DNA of 64,000 nucleotides from Hysterangium stoloniferum (lineage: Eukaryota > Basidiomycota > Agaricomycetes > Hysterangiales > Hysterangiaceae). Of the stretch, positions 25,246-36,780 are shown one piece after another (positions within the stretch are counted from its first letter, which is position 1; each line of letters begins with the position of its first letter). Both the position numbers and the translations under genes were made by a program. The notes beneath the pieces were generated by a model. That model saw only the letters and a program-made list of their open reading frames with translations. It made no database searches and was not told the DNA's origin. Location of the stretch: NCBI GenBank assembly GCA_015178975.1, contig WHVD01000031.1:62001-126000 (forward strand), given 5' to 3'.

Positions 25246-26893
25246 TTACAAGAGTATGCCTTTCGGCACTCTATCTATATTCCCCTCGTCCCTATTCCAG
25301 ACCACAGATCCACGAAGTATTGTTTTCTCAACACGGCCAGCCAATGTCATGCCTGCGTATGGCGACACCTTATTCTTGAAATGCAAATAATCCTCGGTCA
25401 CCTGAAACGATAATATAACGATAATTACCGAGGATCTAGATCAAAACATGATGATGTGGCCATACCGTATATTCAGCGTCAGGATCGAAGACGACAAAAT
25501 CGGCATCTCTTCCTGCCTCTATCGCACCTTTGCGATCTGAAAGGCCTGCGTGCTTCGCGGGTTTACTACTGAGCCACTGTGCAATGTCTCCGAGATTGAC
25601 ACCCCGTTTTTGTCCTTCTGTCCATAATAGGCTGAGCCCCAGACCGAGACCGCCAATGCCTCCCCATGCGCTCATAATATCGCCCGAGTCAAGGCATTTG
25701 AGACTTGCGACACACGGAGAATGATCTGATACGACAAAATCGATCGTGCCATCTTTGAGGGCATTCCAGAGCGCTTCACGGTTTTCACTAGACCGAATCG
25801 GGGGGCAACATTTGAATTCAGGATGTCCCGCAGGGATTGCTGCGGATGTCAGGCACAGGTAATGAAAACAAGTTTCGACGGTAAGAGGCAGCTGTGAAGC
25901 CTTTGCCCGTTCGATCAGAGGAAGTGCAGTCGCCGAGGATAAGTGAACTATGTGGGTTCTCAAAGACGGGAATTGCTTGTTTAGAGAGACAATAAGATCA
26001 ATGGCAGAATACTCAAGGGTATCTGGACGCGATTGCAAGAATGTGTCATACACAGTGACGTCTGGGTCGTGAGTACCAGATGGGGGGGATTCGTTTTCAA
26101 GCTCGGCGTGAAAAAGAAGCACGGACGGCAAAGGCTTTTACAAAACGTATGAGTCTTGTGTGACATGGAAACTATTATCACTTACTTCCAAAATCCTCAT
26201 AGCCTCCTTAACATCTGCCTCACATACGTGGGGAAATTCCTGTCGATCGTGATACGTTTCATTCTACGAGGATCGGTGTTTCACGTACCTCCACGCCACT
26301 CTCAATTAAGAAACATTTAAACCCTTTAACGCCTCCCTCGACTAAGGAAGGAAGGCTATCCTGTTTGAGCCTCAGTATTTTAGCATTGATGGATTATTTG
26401 GGGGCTGACATGATTGTCAGGTATCACACCTCCCCAGAATGCGACATCTGACGAACACTGGCCTTGTGCAGAAGTACGCTTCAAATCAAGGTTTGGAACT
26501 GTTGTAGTTGGTGGAATCGAATTAAGAGGCATGTCCACCACAGTCGTAAAACCGCCCGCCACAGCTGCTTTGGTTCCCGTAAGAAATCCTTCCCAATCTG
26601 TACGGCCTGGCTCATTCAGATGAACATGAGCGCTACCGAGGACCAGTGCATTGAGAAACCAGATCGGTGTTATTATAGACAAATACTTACTCTACAAGCC
26701 CCGGAAGAACTACCAAATCCCCAAAATCATAGAATTCAATATCGTTATCTTGATATTCCTCTCGCAGAGACTTCTTCAGGGAAATATGAGAGATTTTTCC
26801 AGAGGCTAAATCAACTTCAATAGTAGCGGCTATTGTATCCTTCTCGTCCGGCAATTGAACATTATTAGAAGTAATCACCAGCTTTCTAGACAT
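25246..26893 (-). CDS. Allantoinase
   Basis: Allantoinase (EC 3.5.2.5) opens the hydantoin ring of allantoin to allantoate in purine nitrogen salvage; fungal genes of this family are known as DAL1 in yeast. The start is at 26893 ([14 protein letters not shown]). A first intron rejoins GLV to [17 protein letters not shown], giving the metal-binding HxH. Next come [32 protein letters not shown] with the lysine that is carboxylated in this fold, an exon reading [17 protein letters not shown], then [37 protein letters not shown] and [15 protein letters not shown]. The last exon carries [20 protein letters not shown] and ends GILL with its stop at 25246-25248. Metal ligands and the conserved DHSPC are intact, and splice sites are canonical. 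It is a complete cyclic amidohydrolase. Confidence 0.94.
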
Positions 26894-27608
26894 ACCAATG
26901 ATCGATCTGGAGTCACGGTACGGCTTGGCCTTAGCCGTGACTGTTTGTTACACGTGACCTACGCGGGATCATTTCAGAAAATTGATAAACCACTCTTGGG
27001 AGCAACTCTACAGGAGTTTATCAAAACTGAATTTGACAGTCTCGAGCCAATTATTAAATTATTTCTGGCGACCTCGGTAGGCGAAGGTCTAAATATCGGT
27101 TGTAACGGTGACGGCCGAGCTATAGTGAATGTGCCAACCTGTATTTAACTTGACTGTCGAAGGCGTTGGTGATTGTAACTGGACACATGACTCCAGGCCA
27201 GAATTTTGATCGCTTACTTCATCGGAAAACTGCAAGAAATATTGTACAGGTGGATAAATAAGTTTCACGACGAACGCAATCTGGCGATATGTATAGTCGT
27301 GGCTGGACATCAGCTTCTGTGCTCCTCTCTGTATATTTGTTAATAAACTACGAGATCATTGTTAGTTAGGCTAATCCACCTTAGCACGGATCGTGGCCCC
27401 TGCGAATCGATTTCCAAATAGTTTTGGCCTTTTGATATGAAATTTGAGCTGAGGCGGGTCTGTGTGGTGCACGGTTCACCAAGCCAATCAAGATACTTAC
27501 AAATGATTCCTACCCAAACAAGGAAAGACCGATGGCCATGGCGCTCTCTCGGGGCTTCCGCATGGAGCAGTCCGGATCAAACGTAATTTACTAATGTTGG
27601 AGAGACAC
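26894..27608. other. Allantoinase upstream flank, otherwise unassigned
   Basis: Contains the allantoinase promoter. A minus-strand frame near 27090-27310 shows no domain. Nothing else was recognised up to the Harbinger element. Confidence 0.35.
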
Positions 27609-27964
27609 AATAGAGAGTATTTGCAACTAATATATATTAGCATTTTTTGATCTGATATTATGTTGGATAATATTGGCGCCTGTGGTACCTAGTATTCAAC
27701 ATTAGTTGCAGCATAATTATGTCTGTCACGCAGTCAAGACCATTGAGAAAAACACTCTCCAGGTGACAGAAGGCCCTCATTGCCAGTACTATTGCCAATG
27801 TTTTTATCCAATGTTGCACAGCACAGCCTCTCACTGCATCACCCATTTTGTTCCCCACCATCCAACTCCAACTTGATGATGCAGCCAATGTTGCAGCTCT
27901 TGCAACCATTTCTGCACTACCCAAGCAATGACCTTGGCCAGATCAGGGAGGAGAGAGAATTACT

Positions 27965-28985
27965 GTGGATTATCTGAACAGGCTTGGGCAGTTGGGGTGT
28001 CTTTGGGCATTCAGGTACATATGGATATATTTTGATTTGATGACCATTGCTAATGTATTATATAGATTCACAGCAGATGAGCTCATACTATTGAGCCAAA
28101 TCCTTGAGATCCCAGATCCCCTTATCACTCCTAACCACAACAAAGCCACTGCCATCGAGGCATTCACACTTTTTTGTGCACAATTGCATACCCCAGAGGA
28201 CCAGTGGGCTCTATCTGCCAAATATAACTTGTCACAGGGTGTCATCTCTGATCTCATCAACTCCACAGCGAAATTCCTCAACAACCAGTGGGATCATCTA
28301 CTAGACTGGGATACAGAAGGGGTTGTCAACCCAGATTGTCTTCAAGAATATGCCAAAGCCATTCATAACTTTGGAGCACCCACATCTACAATATTTGGCT
28401 TCATCGGTTGCACAATCCATCCCACCTGTCAACCAGGCAAATTTCAGGAGCTTGTGTACACTGACTACAAAAAGTGCCATGGCATGAAGTTCCAAGGCAT
28501 TGTAGCCCCCAATGGGCTAATGGTACATCTCAGCGGACCATTTTGTGCCCCTCAAAATGATGTGGGAGTCCTAGCTGAGAGCAGGCTCCTAGCAATGTTA
28601 GAGCAGAAGGTGATCCAACCAGGGTCGACTCCAGATGACTCCCCTGAGTGCTGATACTTTCAGATCTATGGAGATTTGGCATATGGCACAAGTTCAGTCA
28701 TGGTGAGCTCATACACTGCAGCTGCACCACTCTCTGAAGAACAGTGTGCATGAAACACAGCAATGGGTAGATGCACATTTCAGTGGAGCACAGATTTGGC
28801 CTCATCCTTCAGAACTGGCCATTTCTCAATTCAGTTACGAAGCACAAGATATTGGGGACACAGTGTGGAACAATGTATCACATTGGTGTCCTATTGTGCA
28901 ATGCCCATGCATGTCTCACTCCGAATCAAACATCTATTTGTTATGGTTGCATGCCGCCAACTGTAGATATATATTTTCATGATTA
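27965..28985 (+). pseudogene. PIF/Harbinger DDE transposase, degraded
   Basis: The frame reads RFTADELILLSQILEIPDPL, EAFTLFCAQLHTPEDQWALS, SQGVISDLINSTAKFLNNQW, then TIFGFIGCTIHPTCQPG and ELVYTDYKKCHGMKFQGIVA, then PNGLMVHLSGPF. This matches the DDE_Tnp_4 type found in plant and fungal Harbinger elements. The position where the family usually has FIDxT reads FIGCT, so the first catalytic Asp appears to be lost. A stop near 28652 and another near 28750 interrupt the C-terminal third, so it is not expected to be active. An upstream exon between 27690 and 27960 is possible. Confidence 0.8.
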
Positions 28986-29178
28986 ATTTTACTCTGTTCT
29001 ATTCCATTGTATTCCTCACAATAAAACAAATTTCTTTTATCTTTTTTGTATACAAAATATTATTGAGAAAACTGACTATGATAAAATCACAAGAAAATGG
29101 AGAAAAACAAACATCATCCCAACAAACCCTGTCTCAAACACATCAATGAGTGACTTCACAATCTCATCACTGGCAAGT

Positions 29179-29472
29179 CGTGCTGCATGTGCCTCCTCTC
29201 ATGCTGCACCCACCTCCTCTTGTGCTGCATGTGCCTCCTCTTGTGCTGCATGTGCCTCCTCTTGTGCTGCATGTGCCTCCTCTTGTGCTGCATGTGCCTC
29301 CTCTTGTGCTGCATGTGCCTCCTCTTGTGCTGCATGTGCCTCCTCTTGTGCTGCATGTGCCTCCTCTTGTGCTGCATGTGCCTCCTCTTGTGCTGCATGT
29401 GCCTCCTCTTGTGCTGCATGTGCCTCCTCTTGTGCTGCATGTGCCTCCTCTTGTGCTGCACACACCTCCAGA
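29179..29472. repeat. 21-bp minisatellite, about 14 units
   Basis: The unit tgtgctgcatgtgcctcctct is repeated perfectly 11 times from 29221 to 29451, with diverged units on both sides. The 21-bp period equals one heptad; on the minus strand it encodes AAQEEAH. Open frames in other phases are by-products of the repeat. Confidence 0.95.
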
Positions 29473-31423
29473 ATGAATACTTCTGTCTGCTTGCATTGCT
29501 CACTGATCATAACCTCCTTCGCATCCACTGAACTATGAATGAGGCCAATTATTGACTCGAGTGTGTCCTCACAGTGTTTCTTGCTCTTAGAAGTGTGTTG
29601 GCTCGTCAACATTGATATGCCAGAGCCAGAGGAGTCTTCCTGTGCTATGTCAGAATGCCCTGTGGCCGAAAAGAGATCATTCTGAGTGCACTTCTTCAGG
29701 GATCGGTGTGAATGGCCCTTCATCATCACATTGCACAAGTTCAAGCCAGCAGTCTTCTGAGCTTTGGCTGCCTAAAAAAAGTGAGTAAAATAAAGATATA
29801 ATATCAAGAACAACATACCAGTTTCACTTTCTCGCAATCAGATTCCCTTGTTTCCTCTGCCAGTTTTTTGAGAGCTGCCACAGAATCCAAACAACCTGAG
29901 ATGGCAGTGAAAATATTTGCATCACGAGCAAGAGAATTGCATGTCCTAGCACCTCAAGTCTAATAGAGTTGTTAAATAAAAAACATAAAGAAAGAAAAAA
30001 TGCACCTCAACAGCTTTCAAGAGACTGTACACCTTGTTTTTCAGTGTATCAGCTGAACATCCCTCACATGCATTAGCCTGACTGTTATGACTGGAAAACC
30101 CGCTGGACTCCAGGTACTAACTTATATGCACCTGCACCCTACATGCACCAGGTATCAGTTTACTGGAATACCTGCCAGACTCCAGATGTTAGACCTGTCT
30201 GTGCTCGACCTTTGTTACTTCATGTATCAGTCACTGGAATACCCACTGGGACCCACACCTGTCTATCTCTGATCCTGTCCCACATACCAGTCACTGTACT
30301 CCTCTCAGAAAACCTGACAGCTCTCTAACTGAGCCCCATTCCTGTTATGGTCTAATGACCTGTCACATTTCGGACTCTGTTCCACTCTGTTCCATTCCAT
30401 TCCTAACACCAAATTTGGTGTTTACTTATCCTGTTTCATGATTACTAGTTTGGATTTCATTATTACTGGATTTGGTATGTTATACATTCCACAGTCTGTA
30501 TAGTCTGGCAGATGTTGTATATACAATCCAGTCAGAAAATCAGCTTAGGTTCTCCCCAGTAATCTCAGTACATTTTCTGCTCTAATCTCCTCTTTGAAAC
30601 ACACTGCTATTTACAGTACCTCATTGGAGCCCACAGGCTCTGACCCATCTATCATTTGACCTCTGACTCTCTATCACCTGACCCCTTGACCTCCGTGGGA
30701 TTCCTGCAGTCAACCCTCCAACCTCTCAACCCACTGACTACTCCCGGACTCCTTGGGATCCTGTCCACCCATCTTAAATTGGACATCACAATCTTGCAAG
30801 GGTGCAGCCTATGTATGAGCTGAAGCCAAGTCCTACCAGCTTTCCCATGGGTTTCTCGAAACCCTCTGATAAGCTCCACACACGCACTTAACATGTTTAA
30901 CTAAAACTGACACCTCCTGCCACTTGTCCTTTGACTCCCCACACGTGCACATCCAGGGGTTGACATTTAGAACTGCACTCAAAAGTGCTTTGAGGTCATT
31001 GGTCGTGAACTTCTCCCTTGGCTTGCATTGTTGTGTCCTCTTCTTGGTGGGTGAAGAGGCATCCTTGCTGCCATCAGTGAAAATGCCAGTGTCTGACTCA
31101 CCTTCAAACACTTGTGGAGATAATGTGACTGAAGTGACCTGGTGATGGTGTTGAGATGACCTGACTGGAGTGACTAGTTGGGGGGTGTTGACCATGGAAG
31201 AGGAGTTGGGGGGAAGAGGGCATATGGGGGTATCCACGTTCATGGGACTATGGGGGTGTGGGACCTGCATGTTGGATGCTTCGGATAAGTATCTTGCACA
31301 TTTTGAAGATGGGAGTGTGGGTGTGAAGGGCATCACATGTGATGATGGGAGAGGAGGTGAGGGTGAGAGAAGGGAAGTGTGATAGAAGTCAGAAGGCAAC
31401 AAGGTCCTGAATTGGTAGGACAT
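29199..31423 (-). pseudogene. Harbinger second gene, Myb/SANT-like with heptad coil, LTR-split
   Basis: On the minus strand the 5' part (31423-30900) has a proline/serine-rich leader and then a Myb/SANT-like block, REKFTTNDLKALLSAVLNVN followed by a KWQEV motif. Its continuation (CEGCSADTLKNKVYSLLKA, near 30070-30010) lies on the other side of an inserted LTR (30083-30893). The 3' part ends in tandem copies of the heptad AAQEEAH (29199-29470), predicted to be a continuous coiled coil. In Harbinger elements the Myb-like protein binds the ends and helps import the transposase. Frameshifts near 29750-29980 and the LTR insertion make this copy dead. Confidence 0.65.
30083..30893 (-). mobile_element. 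Solo LTR, family B (CpG-poor)
   Basis: An 811-bp LTR in reverse orientation starts TGTTATGACTGG and ends CTTAACA on the plus strand. Its length equals that of the outer LTR at 59123-60778 once the nested copy is removed. It carries the GGCTTCAGCT module near 30790-30830. No matching 5-bp duplication was found immediately at its ends, although CTGAC occurs at 30078 and 13 bp beyond the right end. Confidence 0.8.
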
Positions 31424-31439
31424 GGCACTCAGAATATGT

Positions 31440-31790
31440 GGACTTTGCAGACATGTGTTAAATTAGGAAGAAGGGATATGGTTTGGACACACTGAGAAAC
31501 CTGGAAAACATGATGACAGCCTCAGAAAAGAATATATATGTTAGGATCGAAAACAGAGGGGATGGGTTGAACTTACTGGGGACTACTGGAACATGAAGTG
31601 ATGGCCTTGAGAATGCATGTGTTAGATTAGGAAGAAGGGATATGGTTTGGATGCACTGAGAAACCTGGAAAATGTGATGACAGCCTCAGAAAAGAGTCAG
31701 TTAGAATAGAAAACAGAGGGGACAGGTTGAACTCACTGGGGACCACTGGAACACAAGGTGATGGCCTTGAGAACATGTCTGTTAGGGTAA
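31440..31790. repeat. 164-bp tandem duplication
   Basis: Two copies of a block containing attaggaagaagggatatgg, followed by gaaacctggaaaa, cagcctcagaaaaga and cagagggga, start 164 bp apart (31463 and 31627). It lies just upstream of the Myb/SANT-like gene, near the transposon's right end. Confidence 0.8.
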
Positions 31791-31929
31791 AGAGCCCAGT
31801 TGGGAGACTCATCTGTCACATGTTAGGTCACATGTTGGGAAATATTTTGATTGATGCTAAATAATAGGCAGAGTTGATGTCCAGATCATTCCGGAGCTGA
31901 TAATTATTAGTTGCAAATACTCTCTAATC

Positions 31930-32205
31930 ATGATGTTAAGATTATTTGCACAGTTCTAATAAAAGACTCTCAGTGAGTAATACATAACTCCACTGAGTAT
32001 GTGTATTTCTACATACATAATAAAAGATAGTCAGCACTATCATCAAGTGTAATAACAAGCTATTCATATGTCTCAGTGAGTGGTGACTCCACTGAGAGGT
32101 TATGCTAGCAAACACTAAGCCAAAATACATTGTACATCCATGTTCCTGAACTGTGCAGGTGCATTAGCCACTGGGTTCCTGATTACATGTCATGTCAATG
32201 TAATA
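31930..32205 (-). mobile_element. Probable Copia LTR remnant with paired hairpins
   Basis: Lies directly next to the C-terminal end of the Copia RNase H relic (minus strand), where the 3' LTR is expected. It contains two hairpins about 100 bp apart: CTCAGTG/CACTGAG (31969-31997) and TCTCAGTG/CACTGAGA (32071-32097), as in the other short LTRs of the window. The outer end is not certain because the Harbinger repeat ends 5 bp away. Confidence 0.5.
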
Positions 32206-32327
32206 CTTTTATTTTAACACCATCAGAACACAGTCTGATAAGATACAAAATGCTTCAACTTTTGGCCTGGTAAGTGGCTTTGTGAACATATTGGCAGGAT
32301 TGTCATTTGTGGAGATATGTATAGTGG

Positions 32328-33166
32328 TGTTACGACCGGACAATCCCGCCGGACTCCGGGCACTAACCCGTACGCCCCCACGCGCTACAAGCACCAATCG
32401 TCTGTTTATAGGATTTCCCGCCCGGACTCCGTTATGTCAAGACTTGTTACATTCGACCTCATTACGATACATATCAGTCACCGGACTTCCCCCGGACTCC
32501 GTCTCTGTCTATGTCCGTCTTCAACCCACGCATCAGTCACCGGTCCCCGCTTAAGAATCCCGTTACCGCTCTAATCGAGCCCCGTTCCCGTTTTAGTCAA
32601 ATGACCTGTCACGATTTAGGACTCCGCTCCCGCTCTGTTTCCCGTTATGGGTTATGCTTTGTCACGATTCGGACTCCGCTCCGTTCCGTTCCATTCCTAA
32701 CACCAATTTGGTGTTTACTATTCCCGTTTCATGTTTTGTTAGTTTCGTTTCGCCATTACTGGATTTGGTATGTCATTCACTCCATGGTCTATATAAACTG
32801 GCAGATGTTGTACATACAATCCAGTCAGAAAATTAGCTTAGATTCCCCCCAGTAATCTAATAATATTTTCCGCTCTAAAACCTTACTCGATTCACATCGC
32901 TCGCACTAGTCGGAGCCCATGGGCTCCGGTGCATCTATCTCTCTCAACCAACTCGACTCACGACCCACGACCTCCGACTTACGATCCACGACCCGACTTA
33001 TGACCTACGACCCACGAACCCCGCCCGGACTCCCCGGGATCCCCGTCCGTCCATTTGAAATTGGACAACACGATCTAGCGAGGGCGCAGCCTATAAGCTG
33101 AAGCCAAGTCCTACCGGATATCCCGCGGGTTTCTCTGGAAACCCGGCCTGTGTGTGTATCCTAACA
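32328..33166 (-). mobile_element. Solo LTR, family A (CpG-rich), TSD AGTGG
   Basis: An 839-bp LTR in reverse orientation begins TGTTACGACCGG and ends ATCCTAACA on the plus strand, flanked by the perfect duplication AGTGG (32323-32327 and 33167-33171). It lies inside the Copia RNase H relic, between the segments for KHIDI..VSI and TIHIS. Its many CpGs contrast with the CpG-free host repeat, so it is much younger. Confidence 0.93.
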
Positions 33167-33709
33167 AGTGGATTGACACCAACTGTTTGTTCACAATGTC
33201 ATGAATGAAGTGGTATTAGATATCAATGTGTTTCAAGCAGGTGTGAAATTCGTCATTCTTGACAATGGTGATTGTGGACTGATTATCACAATGGATCACA
33301 ATAGGATGAGTGAGAGAATGGGTGGTCTTGGCCAGGAATGCACATATCCAAAGTGCTTCCTTCATACCATGAGTAGTAGCTATGTATTTTGCTTCCATTA
33401 TTGATAAATGTGACAATAGGCTTCTGATTTGAGCTCCAGGAGATGGTATGTCCATCTATTGTGAAGACATAGCCTGGGGTTGAGTGCCAGTGCTCCTGTA
33501 ATCCCCAATCCACATCAGTGAAACCTTCCAATGTGTTCTGTGAGTTGTTTGCCTATCTCTGAGCACTAACCACTGATCCCTTGTTCCTTATCTGAACACC
33601 ATTCTTATGACTTCCCAATGTGGATGATGAGGGTTTTTCATGAATTGCATGAGGAGAGATATGGCAAACACTATGTCTAGATGTGTACTAAGTGCCACAT
33701 ACATATGTA

Positions 33710-35094
33710 CAGTGGCTTCCAAAACTGTCCCAATGTTTTGGTAATTCTCAATAAATGCTTTATAACTTACCAAATAAAATGTTTTAAATAGTGAAATTAT
33801 TCTCACATATACCTTAACATACTAGCTTTAATATACCAAAATATTACATAATATAGATGGATATTGGTGTCACAGTGAATATTTAAAAATGACCAATCAT
33901 TGGGACAGTTTTGCACCCTCTCTTTTCACACATTTCATTATATTATATTATATTCTAGAGGGCCAGGAAAATTACAATAAAATTCACATGACATCTATTT
34001 GATGTTCTGATTAATATGTGACATGAAGCATCACATTTTAACTATCATTCTTATCATGAAAGCTATTTCCCCTCTCAAAAGAGAACAGGCCATCTCCCTC
34101 CTACAACATGGACTCTCCAATAGGAATGTAGCCTCTACAACAGGTCTTAGCAAATTTACTATCAGTATAATTGCTCAGCAGATAGAGATAGACAAAGAAA
34201 ACCTGAAAGGAGGATGTCCATCCAAGCTTTCTCCTACTGACCAAAGGAGGATCATATATCAAATCACCTCTGGCAAACTAGATAATGTTATCCAGGCCAC
34301 ACACTACATTAATTCCATCAATAAATATCATGTCTCACCCAAAATAGTCAGAAGGACCTTGATAGGACAACTCAACTTACAGTCAAGTATGGAGGTGGAG
34401 CTATCATGGTGTAGGGCTGTATGGGTTGGAATGGAGTGGGAATGCTTGCAGATATTGAAGGAAGGATGGATTCTGCACAATATGTGGAGATCCTGGCTCA
34501 GCATTTGTCCCAGAGCATTGAAGATTTGGATACTCCAGCAGATGAGGCCATTGTCCAGCAGGATAATAACCTAAACACATCTAAGATGGCACAAAAATGG
34601 TTTTTTGAAAATCATATTCAGGTGTTAGACTGGACAGCACAGTCTCCTGACCTGAATACCATAGAATATCTTTGATTCCACCTGAAGAAACAGCTCCAGA
34701 AATATCCTTCACCATTACAAGGGGTTTAGGGGTTATAGGAGAGGGTGGAAGTGGAATGGGGAAAGATTGAGCCTCAGAAGTGTCAGAAACTGATCAGAAA
34801 TATGCCCAGAAGACTTGACTATAATAAAGGCTAAGGGAGGCCATACAAAGTACTAGAATAACAAGATATCTGATTCAAAAAGGGTGGTTGCAAAACTGTC
34901 CCAATGATTGGTCATTTTTAAATATTCACTGTGACACCAATATCAATCTATATTATGTAATATTTGGGTATATTAGGGCTAGTATGCTAAGGTATATGTG
35001 AGAATAATTTCACTATTTTAGAAAATTTATTTGGTAGGATATAAAGCATTTATTGAGAATTACCAAAACTTTGGGACAGTTTTGGAAGCCACTG
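33710..35094 (+). mobile_element. Tc1/mariner element with internal deletion, TSD TA
   Basis: A 1385-bp element has inverted ends CAGTGGCTTCCAAAACTGTC at 33710 and the matching complement ending at 35094. It is flanked by TA on both sides, the Tc1/mariner target. Long subterminal inverted repeats extend inward (cactgtgacaccaatat type). It carries a transposase relic (34023-34850). It sits in the Copia relic between the RT segment near 35100 and the YVALSTHL segment. Confidence 0.93.
34023..34850 (+). pseudogene. Tc1 transposase lacking its central part
   Basis: The N-terminal helix-turn-helix region is present (REQAISLLQHGLSNRNVAST, GLSKFTISII, LSPTDQRRIIYQITSGKLDN). After RRTLIGQLNL the sequence jumps directly to the YGGGAIMVWGCMGW motif in another frame. 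The stretch that should carry the first catalytic Asp is therefore missing. The C-terminal half keeps VQQDNNLNTSKMAQ and WTAQSPDLNTIEYL, then has stops. It could not encode an active enzyme. Confidence 0.85.
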
Positions 35095-35242
35095 TACATT
35101 AACCAGCCTATGGCCTCTTGATGGGGAACATCATACTAGGTGGTTGTGAGATGGAATTGTAATATGGAAGGATGTTGGTGTGGGTCAAGTGGTGTAGGCC
35201 AAAACACACTATAATTTTGTTGACATACATATACATATGTGT

Positions 35243-35843
35243 TGTTAAGATCTAAGCTGGGAAGAGGAGGAGTGTTCTAGTCAGAGGGCTGATGATAGGA
35301 AATGAGCTAATTGGGGGGCCAATGATAGAGATCATACTAGTTGGGAGGTCTGACTCTATACAGTAACTGTAGTGGAGCTTGGCTTCAACTTACATGTGTT
35401 GCACCCTCACATGAATGTTAAGTTTTGAGACAAGAATATGAAAGGATTGAGTCTGTATATGTGGCTCAGTGAGTGAATAACTTCCACTATATATTATAGT
35501 ACCTGTATATGCAGCTACAAGATGTTTCATGAGTAATAGAATAATAGTAAATGATTGCACACATACCTCAGTGAGTGAATAACTTTCACTGAGGTATATG
35601 GTGAATTTTGTGTCCTTTTATTTACTTTGTAATTGTTTAGGGAGTCTTTAGGAGAGAAAAAAGGAGAAATTCAGATACTCGAAGTTTCTAGCTAATTGTG
35701 TCATTAAAGGAGAAATATATAATCAAAGGAGTTAATTCCCTCTTAAGGCACCATAGTATACATATGCACATATATGCACATACATTCATCGTTGTGGATT
35801 CAATCCCAGTCTCGGTTTATGCAAAGACTTGTTATTATCAACA
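35243..35843 (+). mobile_element. LTR-like block with paired hairpins
   Basis: Begins TGTTAAGATC and ends ATCAACA. It contains the LTR module (gagcttggcttcaacttaca, near 35378) and two CTCAGTGAGTGAATAACTT segments about 105 bp apart. The second of these forms a perfect 12-bp stem ATACCTCAGTGA/TCACTGAGGTAT (35563-35597). No target duplication was found, so the exact ends are tentative. Confidence 0.6.
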
Positions 35844-36179
35844 ATGAACTGTCAGGGTGCTCTGGTATTTCAAACAGAGCAGATAGTATGATATGAACAA
35901 GAGTCAATGCTTAATCAACTGGAGGGTGGATTACTAAGAGTTGAGAGATAGAGGATCATGGCTTGCTGAAGACCACTCTTGAGAGATATAGCAGTGAGAG
36001 GAAAGATGGAAAACTAAGAGAGGCTAATCTAAGTCAATATTTGAACTGAAGAACTGTAGTGTACATGAAAAGATCTTTATATTATATTACATTGAGACAG
36101 GTGATCAGAAGGCCAATCAAAGAAGCAAAGTATAGGATGGATCACAGGAAGGTGGAGGGAGGTATAGAAACTGATGTAT

Positions 36180-36780
36180 GGTACTAAGAAACAATACTAG
36201 GTGGCAAATAAAAGTATATGTGGAGATGGAATGGAGATGGAATGGGGTGGGAGTGTATTATAAACAAGTATCAGGGGTGCCTGACATGAATCAGATTTTA
36301 CTCAATAAAGTCAAATAAACAATTGAAGAATATTCAACAATATCAAGTACAGATGCCTCATTCAATGAAGTACATATTAATTCATCCTGTTGATAAAGCA
36401 TGAGGCAAAGATAGGACATAGAGGCTTATAAATAATTAAGTCAAAGAAGGTCTTGAAAAAGTTTGATGATTATGTAATACAGTTAATAATATAATTATTG
36501 TACAGGTTTTCTGACTGACTTTCCCTTGCTCTTATCATTGCCCTTTTATACTATACATATACATATCATTTACCTATGATGATAATATGATATCAGAGTG
36601 AAATCATCATTGATGTCAGACTGAGACAAGTTGTAGATATTCAATATTTTCAAAGACTCTCAAAAAATAGTCGAGTTGGAAATTGAGTTGGAAAGTCAAA
36701 GGAATATTGAAGGAATGTCAAAGAAAGTTAAATTGAATATTATCAAAATTTGAGCTTGTAGGTTTGTGGCAGCACTACAA
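36180..36780. repeat. Gypsy-LTR-like fragment
   Basis: Closely similar to 19955-20205 in its second half and, more loosely, to 44520-45010 throughout (shared: gaagcctcattcaa, tgaagt..gaggc, ttttctgactga, attgcccttttat). The 44.5-kb copy adjoins Gypsy gag, so this is probably a solo or truncated Gypsy LTR. It interrupts the Copia relic. Confidence 0.55.

Larger units (their letters stand above)
27612..31925. mobile_element. PIF/Harbinger-like DNA transposon, complete but decayed
   Basis: The element is bounded by inverted ends: AGAGAGTATTTGCAACTAAT at 27612 and its exact reverse complement ending at 31925. It is flanked on each side by the trinucleotide AAT (27609-27611 and 31926-31928), a 3-bp target duplication as expected for this superfamily. 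Inside are a plus-strand DDE transposase (27965 onward) and a minus-strand Myb/SANT-like gene (to 29199), the two-gene layout of PIF/Harbinger. A solo LTR (30083-30893) splits the second gene. A 164-bp tandem duplication lies near the right end. CpG is almost absent. Confidence 0.82.

Noticed and set aside
25024..25413. A 129-codon plus-strand frame
   Set aside because: It is antisense to the last exon and 3' flank of allantoinase, whose minus-strand reading is clearly conserved.
29146..29538. Several long frames on both strands rich in Cys, Leu or Pro across the 29-kb repeat
   Set aside because: They are different phases of the 21-bp minisatellite. Only the minus-strand AAQEEAH phase continues into a recognisable gene.
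30078..30911. CTGAC on both sides of the 30-kb LTR as a target duplication
   Set aside because: The right copy is 13 bp beyond the LTR end, so it is not a direct flank. Chance is likely.
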